A stretch of DNA of 64,000 bases from Tenodera sinensis. Its lineage: Eukaryota; Arthropoda; Insecta; Mantodea; Mantidae. Within the stretch, counting starts at the first letter, position 1. Every line of letters begins with the position of its first letter. The stretch spans positions 168,742,219 through 168,806,218 of the forward strand of contig CM060964.1 of assembly GCA_030765045.1 (NCBI GenBank), written 5' to 3'. A program made the position numbers and the translations under genes. Below are positions 17,930 to 31,400 of this stretch, one piece after another. Below the pieces are notes generated by a model. That model was not told the origin of the DNA. It did no database searches and saw only the letters and a program-made list of their open reading frames with translations.

Positions 17930-19856
17930 AATAAAAAATAAATAAATAAATAAATAAATAAATAAAATCTGAAAACTTTCATCCCGGTACCTAATTCCTT
18001 ACACCGGGACGTAGCTTCCAAATTCCATACATTTATTAATAAACTATAAAAAATATACAAATCTACAAACAATTTTTCAGATAAGAAAATTAAAATAAAA
18101 TATTAAAGAAAAGTAAAAAGAAAATAATAAAATAAAATAAGCTACCAATTCAAATACAAAATAAATATAAAAATAATACTGGTATCCAGCATTAAAATTA
18201 ACTGGTATCCAGTTAATCCTCTACTAAAATAAAAAGAACAAAAAATTTTAATTCATAAACCTACAAATCTATAATGCAAAATACCGGTAACCGATATTAC
18301 AAATATTGGTATCCAGTATTTAAAAAGAATATCCTTTACAACTAATTAGATCAATTAAAATATACAAATACACAAATTTCTCCATAAAAATTTCATATTA
18401 TTCCAAAACATTTCTCTAAATTCATAAAATTAAGCAACCACTAATTTCAACTCACTAACAATTTTCAAAACAAAATTTACTATGCTTTCAAATTCTTAAA
18501 AACCATAAGCTAAAATTTAAATTATACAACATTTAAATTTAAAGTTTGAAATTTTAAAAACCAAAATTTGAATACTATAAATATATAACAAAAACATTTA
18601 AATATTAACTAACATATAAAGACTATTAGTATGCAACTAATAACAATTAATAATATCAACCATATCAACATTATTAATTTTTAAACTTAATAATTTAAAA
18701 TATTTAATAATATAAATTTTCATATTTTAAATTAAAAATAAAATTATAAATTTTAATATTTCAATTTTTTTTATTACCACAAAAACTCAGCATAATTTAA
18801 ATTCAATACGTAAATAACAACAAAGTTTCAAATTATTTCTAAACATTTCTCTAAATTCATAAAATTAACCAACCACTAATTTCAACTCACTAACAATTTT
18901 CACAACAAAATTTACTATTCCTTCAAATTCTTAAAAACCATAAACTAAAAATTTAAATTATACAAAATTAAATGTTAAATTTAAGTTTTAAACTTTTAAC
19001 ATTTAAAAACCAAAATTTTAAAACCATAAATATATAACAAAAATATTTAAATATTAACTAAAATATAAAGATTATTAATATACAATTAATGAACAGGTAA
19101 ATAATATAAAAAAATATCAACATTGTTAATTTTTAAACTTAATACTTTAAAAAGATTCAATAATATAACACATATAAATTTTAAATTAAAAAAAATAAAC
19201 TTTAAAATTTTAATACTTCATTATTTTAAAATTACCACAAAACCTCAAATAACATAATTTGTATTCAATACCTAAATTACAACGCAAAATTAATTTTTTT
19301 TAACAAAACTATATAATTTAAACCTATTACCAAATTTTCAAAACCAAATTCACCATTCCTTCTCTTAATTTTTTTTAAACCATAAAATTAAAACAAAACA
19401 ATTTCAAAAATTTAAAAAACAAATACTAGTTTCAAATCTTAAATTTTAATAAATTCACTCAATTTATAATTTATAAAAACACAAACTTATATAATTTAAA
19501 CTCACATCCAAAACTTCAAATATATTTCACAATTTCCTCTTAAAAAATAACATTTACAACAAATAATCAAAAATTGCAACAAAATAAAACACACACACAC
19601 ATATATAATATTCTTCACTCAATATAAATCATATACCTTTTACATCCTTTCACATCACATAAAATGCCGCCACTTCTCCAATCCACTTTTTATCTAAAAA
19701 ATAAAAAACCCATTCTCTCAAACACCTAAACAAAATCACTAATACACACCACATCAAAACATTTACATAAGCTAAAAATTTACAAGAACCCCTCCTCTAA
19801 ATCACCAATCACAATATCCTCTCATCAAATCCAAACTCCTAATCACACATAATTAA
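17930..19856 (-). mobile_element. 1.93-kb AT-rich retroposon-like element (copy in minus orientation)
   Basis: It interrupts the LINE endonuclease exactly and is flanked by GGACGACA at 17922-17929 and 19857-19864. At its left side is a (TAAA)n tract, the 3' tail when read on the minus strand, followed by GTACCGGG-type sequence. The rest is about 80 percent A+T with no coding capacity seen and contains CTGGTATCCAG-like palindromes and two internal blocks that resemble each other (about 18400-18780 and 18820-19220). The second copy is at 23327-25150, inverted, and looks around 90 percent or more identical by eye. Confidence 0.8.
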
Positions 19857-21159
19857 GGACGACAGGGAAGAAAAAATGGAAGAATTAATTTCTGAACTAA
19901 ATTTATAGTTATATAATAAACCAACCATTAAATCCACCGACTTTTGAAAATCGCTGTGGAGCAACGTCTAATATAGACTTAACTTAAGGCAATCATAAAA
20001 TAATTAATAAGATCTATGGATGGAAGGTAGGGCAGGATTTCACTTCTAGCAACCACAGACTTATTTATTACAATTACAGAATAGGTGAAGCGTCACCAGA
20101 TACTAACAATAAAATGGAGCAGAAGAAAAATTGTTCACAAGCAAACTGGATTCGGATGAAGGAAATTTTCAATAAATTGGTAACATACCTTGGCTCCTCC
20201 GTGGAAGCAGACGCACAAAATTTAACTAAAGCTATAACAAATGCTATTAATAAGTCTGTACCAAATTCTAAAAATAAGAAATTTTCGGACAATATTTGGA
20301 ACGATGCTCTAGAAACTGCAGGAAGGAAAATGAGGAAATTACGAAAGATATATCAAAAATCTATTACTGAAGCTGAGAAACAAAACAATTTAAATCGATA
20401 CAGGCAGGCCAAAGACAAGTTTAAGAAATTGTTACATGAAACTAGAAATAAGTCCTGGAAAAATTTCGTGGAAAGTCATCTCGAGAATAACACTTGGGGT
20501 ATACCATATAAAAACATAATGGACATAATTAAAATACCTGAAATTTTAAACACCTTGGAAAAAGAAGATGGCAGCATGACGTCAAACTGGGAGGATACAT
20601 CCAAACTTTTATTGAAAACATTATTACCAGATGACAATATATCCTCGGATATTATGGAAAATACAGTTAAAAGAATAGAAATTAATATGATTTATAATAA
20701 TAATATCGTTATATTGCCTTTTGATATTTCTGAAATTAAACAGCTATTTAGAAAATTAAAGAAAAAGAAATCCTGTGGACCAGATAATATTCCAAATGAA
20801 GTTTCAATAGACCTCCAAAATACCTTAATTCCTTACTTGTGTCCACTTTTTAACGATTGTCTGTGTAAGGACTGTTTTCCAGCATGCTGGCAAGTAGCAC
20901 ATGTTCTTATTCTGAAAAAAGGAGTAGATAAGGACCCAGTAAAACCTAAGTCCTATCGATCTGTCTTCTTAATTCAATTGGAAAAATTTTTGAACATTTA
21001 ATCAATAAAAGAATAAATGAATATAGACTTATGATAAGCACAAATAACAGACAATATGGGTTCAGGAAGACTAAGAAAACAAAATTATCCCAAAACCTTA
21101 TACAATATTCTGAAGAGCTACTGTGACAACAGGAGAGTATTCATTCAAAATTAAAAATT

Positions 21160-21378
21160 ATTTTGTTCTTTAACGACGCTGTCAATTGCCAGGATCACAT
21201 CAGCGTCACCGGTGTGCCGGAATTTTGTCCCCCAGGAGTTCTTTAACATGCCAGTAAATCTACTGACATAGAGCTGTCGTTTTTAAGCACACTTAAAAAC
21301 CATCGGTCTAGGCCAGATTTGAACCCGCGACCTTGGGATCAGTAGGCCAGCGTCTAACCAACTGAGCCACCCAGACCG
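21160..21378 (-). mobile_element. tRNA-derived SINE (family with head GGTCTGGGTGGCTCAG)
   Basis: On the minus strand it starts CGGTCTGGGTGGCTCAGTTG (A box) and has a GGGTTCAAATC B box about 45 bp on; the 3' end reads AGCGTCGTTAAAGAACAAAA. A second full copy is at 40618-40851. Confidence 0.88.
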
Positions 21379-21379
21379 A

Positions 21380-21485
<106 letters not shown>

Positions 21486-21501
21486 GGTCTGGGTGGCTCA
21501 G
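21486..21501 (+). mobile_element. 16-bp SINE head fragment in opposite orientation
   Basis: GGTCTGGGTGGCTCAG matches the first bases of the 21160-21378 SINE on the other strand, giving a head-to-head pair with the GT repeat between. Confidence 0.6.
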
Positions 21502-23006
21502 GACAGAAAATATGGAAAGGAATTACCAAAGGATGCCCACAAGGTTCGGTACTCAGGCCGACGTTCTGGGACATAGTTATGGAATCTTTATTAGAAGAAT
21601 TTGATAAAGATCCTGAAATTAATAGCGTCACAGCATATACTGATGACGTAATTTTTCTAATAGACGGAGATTCGAGAGTTCAGTTAGAAACTAAAGCACG
21701 ATATCTTACTGATAAATTGGAAACTTGGTGTAAAAATGTGAAACTCGAGATTGCTCCACACAAATCGAACTTTATGTTGCTGAAAGGAAACTTTAAAAGG
21801 AATCCAATTATAAAATATAACAATCAAACCATTAAACGGTGTAGTGCAACAAAATATTTGGGAGTTATGCTAGATCAAAAATTAAATTATATTAAACACA
21901 CATAATATGTGAGAAATAAGGCCGACATAATTATGCAGAAGCTGTGAACATGAAATTTAAAATATCCCTAAATAATATCATTACCTACCATTATTGCATT
22001 TTTGGATTGATAATCACTTATGTTGCAGGGGTGTGGGCAGACAAAATGACAAGAATTACATTGAAAAGAAAACTTAGAAGTTCTCAAAGAAAAATCCTTT
22101 TAAGGCACACAGGGGCGGTCTGCACCACCCCAACTATGGCTTTATTGATTATTACGGGCATATGGCCAATTGATCTTTTACTTAGACTAAGAGGTGCCAC
22201 GTTTTGGATGAAGAAGCAAAATTGGAACAAAGTAGGTACATGAAATAGTTGGTAGAAGATGTCTGAACAAGCAGGAAATCAAAAGATCTCTACTTACGGA
22301 ATGGCAAGAGGAGTGGGATTCTATTAATGAAGGAAGAAGAACTTTTGAATTTTTTCCGTCTGTTTACGAAAGATTAAAGCTCAAACACGCCAAACCACCG
22401 AAAGGCATGGTACATTTTTTATCCGGACATGGACCATATGAAACTTATTGGCAGAGAATAAATAAAACTAATAACTCTATTTGTGGCGTATGTAAAGTAG
22501 TTGACAATCCAGAACATGTCCTTTTTGAATGCACTAAGTACGATAGAAAAATTATTGAAGGAAGAAATCCACTATGGGGATATACTTTAATGCCCATTTT
22601 AGGGGAAAAAGATTTATATAATATACTTGCCAAGTTAGCAAATGAGATCAGTGACATAGCCTGGGAAGTCAAAATAAGTAACACTATTATAAGACCACAT
22701 ACATTACATACTCCAGCTGTTAGAAGATCGGAAAGAATAAGTAATCTTATTAACATTGAAGAATCCAATGTGGCCAGACAGAACCAATATAATAGTAATA
22801 ACAATAATAACAATGGGGGAGAGGAGACAGATGCACAACAATCTAGTTCCGAGGAAGAAGAGGACTTATTGGAGTTCTTACGACAGCAATGATGGAGCAG
22901 ACGGCGAAGAGTTGTAGTCTTACAGAAACAGTTACGGCCAGGCAATGGTGGACCCGGGTGACTATTTTGCAAATTCATGGGTCCAGGAGCTGGTGTAATC
23001 GCCCTA

Positions 23007-23228
23007 AATGAGTGAGTGAGTGAGTGAGTGAGTGAGTGAGTGAGTGAGTGAGTGAGTAAGTGAGTGAGTGAGTGAGTGAGTGAGTGAGTGAGTGAGTGAG
23101 TGAGTGAGTGAGTGAGTGAGTGAGTGAGTGAGTGAGTGAGTGAGTGAGTGAGTGAGTGAGTGAGTGAGTGAGTGAGTGAGTGAGTGAGTGAAGTGTAGTG
23201 TAGTGTAGTGTAGTGTAGTGTAGTGTAG
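23007..23228. repeat. (TGAG)n followed by (TAGTG)n tandem repeats
   Basis: About 45 TGAG units, then seven TAGTG units, at the 3' end of the R1-type LINE. The stretch 23229-23326 joins it to the AT-rich element. Confidence 0.95.
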
Positions 23229-23326
23229 TGAAGTGAGGGGAGGGACTTACCCTCCCCATTTATAATTTATAAATAAAATTGGAGAATGGTACAGTGGTTT
23301 AATGTATAATGTATAATGAGATGTTA

Positions 23327-25150
23327 TATGTGTGATTAGGAGTTTGGATTTCATGAGAGGATATTGTGATTTGTGATTTAGAGGAGCGGTTTTTGTAAAT
23401 TTTTAGTTTATGTGAATGTTTTGATGTGGTGTGTATTAGTGATTTTGTGTAGGTGCTTGAGAGAATGGATTTTTTATTTTTTAGATAAAAAGTGGATTGG
23501 AGAAGTGGGGGTATTTTATGTGATGTGAAAGGATGTAAAAGGTATATGATTTATATTGAGTGAAAAATATTATATATGTGTATGTGTGTTTTATTTTGTT
23601 GCAATTTTTGGTTATCTGTTGTAAATGTCATTTTTTAAGAGGAAATTGTGAAATATATTTGAAGTTTTGGATGTGAGTTTAAATTATATAAGTTTGTGTT
23701 TTTATAAATTATATAAGTTTGTGTTTTTATAAATTATAAATTGAGTGAATTTATTAAAATTTAAGATTTGAAATTAGTATTTGTTTCTTAAGTTTTTGAA
23801 ATTGTTTTGTTTTAATTTTATGGTTTAAAAAAAATTAAGAGAAGGAATAGTGAATTTGGTTTTGGATATTTGGTAATAGGTTTAAATTATATAATTTTAT
23901 ATATTTTATTTAAAAAAATTAATTTTGTGTTCTAATTTAGGTATTGAATATAAATTATGTTATTTGAGTTTTTGTGGTAATTTTAAAGTTCTTTTTTTAA
24001 TTTAAAATTTAAATATTTTATATTATTGAATCTTTTTAAATTATTAAGTTTAAAAATTAATAAGGTTGATATTTTTTGATATTATTTATCTGTTTATTAA
24101 TTGTATATTAATAATCTTTATATTTTAGTTAATATTTAAATATTTTTGTTATATGTTTATAGTTTTAAAATTTTGGTTTTTAAATGTTAAAAGTTTAAAA
24201 TTAAAATTTAAATGTTGTATAACTTAAATTTTAGCTTATGGTTTTTAAGAATTTAGAGAAATGTTTAGAAATAATTTGAAATTTTTGTTCTTATTTAGGT
24301 ATTGAATTTAAATTATGCTGAGTTTTTGTGGTAATAAAAAAAAATTGAAATATTAAAATTTATAATGATATTTTTAATTTAAAATTTGAAAATTTATATT
24401 GTTAAATATTTTAAATTATTAAGTTTAAAAATTAATAATGTTGCTATTTTTGATATTATTTAAAGTTGTTAATTGCGTACTAATAGTTTTATATGTTATT
24501 TAATATTTAAATGTTTTTGTTATATATTTATAGTATTAAAATTTTGGTTTTTAAAATTTCAAAATTGAAATTTAAATGTTGTATAATTTAAATTTTAGCT
24601 CATGGTTTTTAAGAATTTGAAAGAATAGTAAATTTTGTTTTGAAAATTGTGAGTTGAAATTAGTGGTTGGTTAATTTTATGAATTTAGAGAAATGTTTTG
24701 GAATAATTTGAAATTCTTATGGAGAATTGTGTGTAACTTTTGTATTTGTATATTTTAATTGATTTAATTAGTTGTAAAAATTATTCTTTTTTAAATACTG
24801 GATACCAGTATTTGTAATATCGGTTACCGGTATTTTGTATTATAGATTTGTAGGTTTATGAATTAAAATTTTTTGTTATTTTTATTTTAGTAGAGGATTA
24901 ACTGGATACCAGTTAATTTTAATGCTGGATACCAATATCATTTTTATATTTATTTTGTATTTGAATTGGTAGCTTATTTTATTTTTTTTTACTTTTCCTT
25001 AATATTTTATTTTAATTTTCTTATCTGAGAAATTGTTTGTAGATTTGTAGATTTTTTATAGTTTATTAATAAATGTATGGAATTTGAAAGCTATGTCCAG
25101 GTGTAAGGAATTAGGTACCGGGATGGAAGTTTTCAGATTTTATTTATTTA
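23327..25150 (+). mobile_element. 1.8-kb AT-rich retroposon-like element (copy in plus orientation)
   Basis: Reverse complement of 17930-19856 over almost its whole length: the shared start TATGTGTGATTAGG, shared CTGGATACCAGTTAAT-type palindromes, and the shared end GGAATTAGGTACCGGGATGG followed by a TTTA tail. No coding capacity. The 5' ends of the copies differ, which fits independent 5'-truncated insertions. Confidence 0.8.
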
Positions 25151-26428
25151 ATTACTGGCTGACTCACTGACTCACTGACCCAATGACTCACTGACCCACT
25201 GACCCACTAACCCACTGATCCACTGACCGACCTACGGACCTACCGACCTACTGACCTACCGACCTACCTACCCACCTACCCACTTACCCACCTACCCACT
25301 TACCCACTTACCCACTTACCTACCTACCTACCTACCTACTTACTTACTTGCCTTCTTACCTACTTACCTACTTACCTACCTACCTACTTACCTACCTATC
25401 TACGTACCTACCTACGTACCTACCTACCTACCTACCTACCCACCTACCCACCTACCCACCAAACCACCTACCCACCTACCCACCTATGCACCTATGCACC
25501 TACTCACCTACTCACCTACTCACTCACTCACTCACTCACTCATTCACTCACTCACTCACTTACTTACTTCCTTACTTACTTCCATCCTTATTTCCCTCCT
25601 TACTTACTCCTTCCATCCTTACTTACTTCCTTACTAACTTCCTTGCCTCCTTACTTACTTCCTTACTTACTTACTTCCCTACTTACTTACTTCCTACTTA
25701 CTTACTTACTTACTTCCCTACTTACTTAGTTACTTCCCTACTTACTTACTTCCCTACTTACCTAATTACTTCCCTACTTACTTACTTACTTCCTTACTTA
25801 CTTCCTTACTTACTTCCTTACTTCCTTACTTAATTACTTAATTACTTCCTTACTTACTTCTTTACTTACTTCTTTACTTACTTCCTTACTTACTTACCTC
25901 CTTCCTTACTTCCTGACTTGCTTACTTACTTCCTGACTTCCTTACTTCCTTCCTGATTTCCTGACTCCCTCACTCCCAGATTTCCTGACTCCCTAACTCC
26001 CTCACTCCCTCACTCACTCCTTCACTGACTCCCTCACTTCCACACTTCCTCACTTCCTCACTCACTCCCTCACTTCCTCACTCACTTCCTGAATCACTTC
26101 CTCACTCACCTCTTCACTCACTTTCTCATTCAGTTCCTCTCTTCCTCACTCACTTCCTTACTTGCTCACTCACTTCCTCACTTGCTTCGTCACTCACTTC
26201 CTCACTCACTTCCTCACTTCCTTCCTCACTCTCTCCCTTCCTCCCATCCTTCATCCCTCCCTTCCTTCCTCACTTCCTACCGACCAACCGACCGACCCAC
26301 CGACCTACCGACCCACCGACCTCCCAACCCACCCACCCACCGAACCACCGACCTACCGAGCTACGGACCTACCGACCCACCGACTCACCTATTTATTTAT
26401 TTGTTTGCTTGTTTGCTTGTTCGTTCAT

Positions 26429-26507
<79 letters not shown>

Positions 26508-26688
26508 TGTATTTATGTATTTATTTGTTTATTTATTTGTTTGTTTGTTTGTTTGTTTGTTTGTTTGTTTGTTTGTTCGTTCGTTCGTTCGTTCGTTCGT
26601 TCGTTCGTTCGTTCGTTCGTTCGTTCGTTCGTTCGTTCGTTCGTTCGTTCGTTCGTTCGTTCGTTCGTTCGTTCGTTCGTTTGTTTGT

Positions 26689-26727
<39 letters not shown>

Positions 26728-26840
26728 CTTAGTTACTTAATTACTTAGTTACTTAGTTACTTACTGACTTACATACTTACTGACTTACGTACTTACTGAT
26801 TTGCGTACTTACTGAGTTACGTACTTACAGAGTTAGGTAC
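25151..26840. repeat. 1.7-kb mosaic of tetranucleotide repeats
   Basis: Successive domains of four-base units: ACTG, CCTA, ACTT/CTTA, TCCT, CACT, ACCG, then TTTA, TTTG, TTCG (about 27 units), TTTG, TTTA and finally TTAC-type units. Open frames across it (repeats of Tyr-Leu, Arg-Ser-Phe-Val and the like) are artefacts. Confidence 0.95.
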
Positions 26841-26984
26841 ACCGCGGTACACCTTGTGACACTGGAGGGGGCCCTCTCACTTATCTTCGCCTTGGCTAGC
26901 TAGCGCAAGGTCTTGGGGGGGCATTGTAGGACATGGACGTCGTGTGGGATGTCTGTGTCTTAGAAGCAGAGTCAGGAGATTAGG

Positions 26985-29668
26985 TTACTGTATGAGATTG
27001 TCAAGGTTATGGTTTATGGCGTCGTCTATGTCTAGATTGGTCAAGTTTCTGTCAAATAAGGATAGTGGTCTCTTGTGTTTGTCAGTAGTCGTTTCATATT
27101 GTCCAAGTGCAGTGATAAGTGTATTGTGGTGTGATGGGATTTTATTGTATAGATCGAAGGCTGGTTTCTTAATAAATTGTTCTATCGTATGCATGTGTAA
27201 ATCTTCGTGCAGTTGTTTGGATGGTGCTATGTATGGGACTTTGGCTATTATACGTAGTATTTTATTTTGTAGTTGCTGCGTTCTTTTAATATGCTGTTTT
27301 GCCGAGTAGCCCCAGACCGGTGCCGCGTACGTCAGTATGGGCCGTATAAGGGTTTTATAAAGCGTTAGGCCCAAGTGGAGCTGTAGGGCGTTACTGTAGT
27401 TCATTAATGGATATAGCATGCTTAATTGAGCATAGGCTTTTCTGCGCACTTCCTCTATGTGAGGGCGCCAGGTGAGACCCGGATCCATCACTAGACCTAA
27501 GTACGTTACTTTATTGATCCAGGTGATGCCGTTGTTAAAAAGTTTTAGTGGTTGCAGTCCATGCCTCGGGTGGAAGTGTTTTTGCGTTTTGTAAAAATTA
27601 TGGCTTTACCCTTAGCGACATTGACTTTGATTCGCCATTGGGCGAGCCAGGGTTCCAGTTAGTCCAGTGATGTCTGCAGATTTCTGCGTACAAATGCAGG
27701 TTTATCGGATTGAGTCATAATCTTCGTATCATCGGCCTACAGGAGATGCGTTGTGTTCGCGCTTTTTGGTATGTCGTTTATATAGATATTGAATAAAAGC
27801 GGCCCGAGTATACTACCCTGAGGGACACCCGCCTGTATCGGGCGGGGAGTGGACTTTGCATCATTCGCTAGCGAGGAGAAACAGCGCTCACGCAAATAGT
27901 TCGCTGTTAGCTTAATCATTGTGTACGGGAATTTGATGTTTATTATTTTTCGTAACAGTTCTTCGTGCCACACGTTGTCGAAAGCACGTTCTATGTCCAG
28001 TAGAACAGCTCCCGTTGACTTTTTGAATTTGAAGCCTTTCGTAATGTACTCGGTGGTGAGCAGGAGTTGTAGCGTGGTTGAATGATTGGCCCGGAAACCA
28101 AACTGTTCTGGAATTAAAATATCATGTTTTTTAATAAATGCATTAACGCGCTTAAGTATTACTTTTTCAAGAAGTTTGCTCATCGTGTTAAGCAGGCTAA
28201 TAGGCCTGTAATTTTGTGGGTCTGCGTCTGTCTTTCTTCGGAAAGTGTAGCACATTTGCTGTTTTCCACCTGTTAGGGAAGCAGCTGTGCAAAAGGCAGA
28301 GGTTGAATAGTTTCGTTAGAATTCCTAGTGCACTAGCCGGTGAGTGTTGCAGCACAATGTTCGGTATTTGGTCTGACCCTGGTGTTTTTCTTTTCGGTAG
28401 ATGTCTGATTATCCATTTGATTTCGCAGGCATGTGTTTTCCTGATTCTGTGGTGTGTTTGCCTTTCATGTATGTTTTGAACTATGGTCTCAGTTTCGTTT
28501 GCAAATACTGGCCATGATGGCGTTAAGTTAGGTTTAAGCGTATGTTCTAGTGCTTCTGCTTTCTCTTCATCCGTGGTAGCGATATGTTGACCCACGTGAA
28601 GAGGGGGATGGAGATCTTGTCCCGGGTGAGACATTTGGCTATTCTCCACACTGTGTTGGCGCCCGGGTTTAGTGACTGTAATGTGTCGTTCCACCGGTTG
28701 GATATAACAGAGGATGTCTGCTCAGAATTTGTTGGTTCAGAGTTTTGAGTTGATTCTGTAGTGTCGGATGTTGGTGCTGCTGTCATTGTCGCCTGGTTCT
28801 ATTTCTTTGTTTGGTAAGACGTTGTATGTCTATTGGCAGGCGTGCGCTTGATTTCTTTTGCCGCTGTAGTGGAACTTCCACCATACTGTATTGTCTTTTC
28901 CACCTTTCCGGTAGCAGTATCTATGTCCTCAATTGAGTCAACTTTAATGTCTGACATTTGGGCATCTACGGTTTCTACAAAGGTGTCCCAGTTAGCTTTG
29001 TTATAATTTCGCCTCGGTCTGGGTGGCGCACTCCAGAGAGGGCCCACAAGTTTTATAAGGACCGGTAGAAGGTCTGACGATAGCTCGTTATAAACTTTGA
29101 GCGAGACGTGGGCGCCGGCTTGCCTTTCTAGTGCTATGTCTAGAACATCGGGCGTTTGGTTTGCCTGAAACGGGACGTACGTCGGTTCTGTGGGCGTGTG
29201 TATCATGTAATCGGATCTGTTTTCATGGCGTAATAGGGTTTCGCCTGCCGTGTTCATGTTGGATGAATTCCATAGTGGGTGTTTGGCATTGAAGTCGCCT
29301 GCTATTATAACACTTGGGTTTAACTGTAAGACCGAGTCAATGTCTGCTGTGACTATATCGCATGGTGGTTGTAGGCCGAGACGACGATTATGTGGTTGTT
29401 GTTAATTGTGGTAGCTATTGCTGTTGCCTCAAGTCTGTGGAGGGGTGGAACTGGTACTTGATGATGGGCGGTGTCTGCAGACAGCTATGGCTATGCCGCC
29501 GCCACGCCTATCTCTGTCGTTTCTATAAAGATAATATCCGGGTAAGTTAAGTCTATCACGAAGGTTCAGGTGAGTTTCCGTGAGAAGGACTATTGGTATG
29601 TCGTGTTTGTCTAGAAAGCCAAGAAGTTCATGTTTTCTTTGTCTCAGTCCATGTGTGTTCCAGGTCAT
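26985..29668 (-). pseudogene. Jockey-type ORF2: endonuclease and reverse transcriptase, broken
   Basis: Read on the minus strand. The endonuclease starts near 29668 with MTWNTHGLRQRKHEL and VLLTETHL; its later part is 29257-28799. The reverse transcriptase runs from 28694 (KRKTPGSDQIPN) through 28255-27737 (NYRPISLLN, LLDIERAFDNVWH, GVPQGSILGPLLF). The Tyr of the catalytic YADD box is replaced by a TAG stop (27739-27737) followed by ADDTKIM. The C-terminal part (27491-26985) has RPILTYAAPVWG. Several frame changes separate the parts, so the enzyme is dead. Confidence 0.88.
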
Positions 29669-29732
29669 TAGGTTAGTCGTGGGATTAACGTCTATTGTGT
29701 GTCAGATCAAGAAGTCGTTGGAAGAAGTTATA

Positions 29733-31350
29733 CTAAACCTGGAGCGTATCCAAAGTCTCGTCAGGCTTAAGTTGTAGTCTGTCCAGGGCCATGTAGCACA
29801 TCTCTAAATTATGGAACCACTCAGGGCTATTAACGTAGAGACGTGTGGGGTAGTGATTGTCGCGGGAGTGAACCTGGGCCTGTTTAGTTTTCGGAGCTTG
29901 TCTGACGACGTCGCGGTTCGAGCCGCTGGGAGCTCTTGCCGCCGTCTTTGGAGGAAGCACACTGGTTCCTGTGCTGGTGCCAGGGTTAGCAGTGGGAGCG
30001 CCCCAGTTGACGGGTGGTCCCGGCTTCCTCCCATTAGTTTGGACCTGTGTCTGTGTCTGTGTCTGTGCCAGTGTCTGTGTCTGTACCTGCACTCCCGGGT
30101 TAGTCGTCCGTAGCGCGACCAAGTGTCTCTGGTACACCAGTCAGCCACGAAAGTGTGGCCCGTGCCCCTGCGAGCCACAGAGTAAACACTTGCGCCGCTC
30201 CAACGGGACGTTGCATGATTGTGATTCATGCCTCCCCGCACACCTCGAGCAGGCCGCTTCGGCCCTGCAATTGGGTGCCAAATGGTCCAATTACTGGCAC
30301 CTGCCCCACTGCTTGGGGAAGCGAGGAGCACAGTAATCTTCAATCGCCACTCTGGAGTACAGGATGGTCGTCTTTCGGGACAATCTTGCTAGATCGTCCG
30401 GGAATGTCAGCTCAGCAAGATAGTGGGGCAAAGGGGTCCTCTCCCTGTTGAAGCGGCGCATCTGTGTTACCTTAACACCGAGATGTTGGAGGCCAGCAGT
30501 TCCTCCATGATCTTGAGCTCTGCGCCATTCATGTAGACGCGTTTAATAACCGCCCTACAGGTCTGGTTTTGCCTGGGCACCACAACGTGGAATGAAACGT
30601 TAGCCTGGTGGAGGTGTTCACACAGCCGGCGGTAGTCGTCTGGGGTTTTTGCCCTTACTTGGTAGTCATGGTTCAGTGAGGCCCGGCGCACATCATCGTA
30701 CATTCTATACCAGTCCGTTTAAGTCAGTGAGCACCTTGCTTATGTCCGTCGAGTGTCTTTTGTCAATGTAACTGGGGGCTGGTGTTTTGTTACGTGAGCG
30801 TAGGTCGGTTTCGGTAAGGTTGAAGGGACAGGTTAGGGGTTGAGACAGGTTGGAAGGAGGGGCTGAGGATCGGGTTGGGTTGAGGGGCCAGGTTGGGGGT
30901 TGGGCTGGGAACTAAGGAGAGGTTGGGAATCGGGCCGGGATGAGCGGCCGGGGTGGGTGGTGTGATGGGAAGGGGTGGAAGGAGGGGGAGCGGCCGGGAT
31001 GAGGAGCCGAGCAGCGAAACGCCGGATGCAGCAGTTGGATCTGGGAAGGTTTTGGGGTTGACAGTGGTATGAGACTTGGGCGTAGGAAGCCTAGGAGGGG
31101 TATTGGGAGGAGAAATGGCTGCTGGGGGATTTTGGATGTTAGAGAGGGAGCAGCGCGATGAAGTAGAGGTTCCGGAAGAGGAGCGGGATGGCGGCAGAGA
31201 AGTATTCTGAAGCTCGGCGGTGGGAGTAGTAGAGGAGGGAGGGGTCGGAGTACTAGGTTGGGAGCCGGAAAAGTTTAGGTTAGTACGCGTCACGTTACGT
31301 CGCGTCGTCCGTAGGAAGGTTGGGGACCGTCGAGTCTTGGTCTTACCCAT
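29733..31350 (-). pseudogene. Jockey-type ORF1 (Gag-like RNA-binding protein), broken
   Basis: Starts at 31350 with MGKTKTRRS and a long Pro/Ser/Thr-rich N-terminal domain (to about 30790). A frame change leads to the segment 30703-30467 with YQVRAKTPDDYRRLCEHL, typical of the RRM-like domain before the knuckles of arthropod LINE Gags. A third segment carries CCHC-type knuckles (C..RHESQSC and CLLCGSQGH, about 30255-30130) where the next conserved Cys is a stop codon, then continues to 29733 with Gln/Thr repeats and NSPEWFHNLE. It would coat LINE RNA. Confidence 0.75.
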
Positions 31351-31400
31351 ATCAGGGAGATAAGTCAGTCAAGGTGAGCTGTAAGTTTAAGTAAAGTGAG

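Larger units (their letters stand above)
26841..31400 (-). mobile_element. Jockey-type non-LTR retrotransposon, degenerate
   Basis: Minus-strand order 5' to 3': Pro-rich Gag with CCHC knuckles, APE endonuclease, reverse transcriptase. The 3' end meets the tetranucleotide tract near 26840. Stops and frameshifts break both frames. Confidence 0.87.

Noticed and set aside
22445..22978. Minus-strand frame of 177 codons opposite the LINE C-terminus
   Set aside because: Antisense of the CCHC-bearing ORF2 end; residues follow from Asn/Glu-rich codons on the other strand.
22975..23259. CRISPR-like or structured tandem array in the TGAG region
   Set aside because: Simple four- and five-base units without spacers.
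25348..26748. Open frames with Tyr-Leu and Arg-Ser-Phe-Val repeats
   Set aside because: Periodic products of tetranucleotide repeats; all three frames stay open for the same reason.
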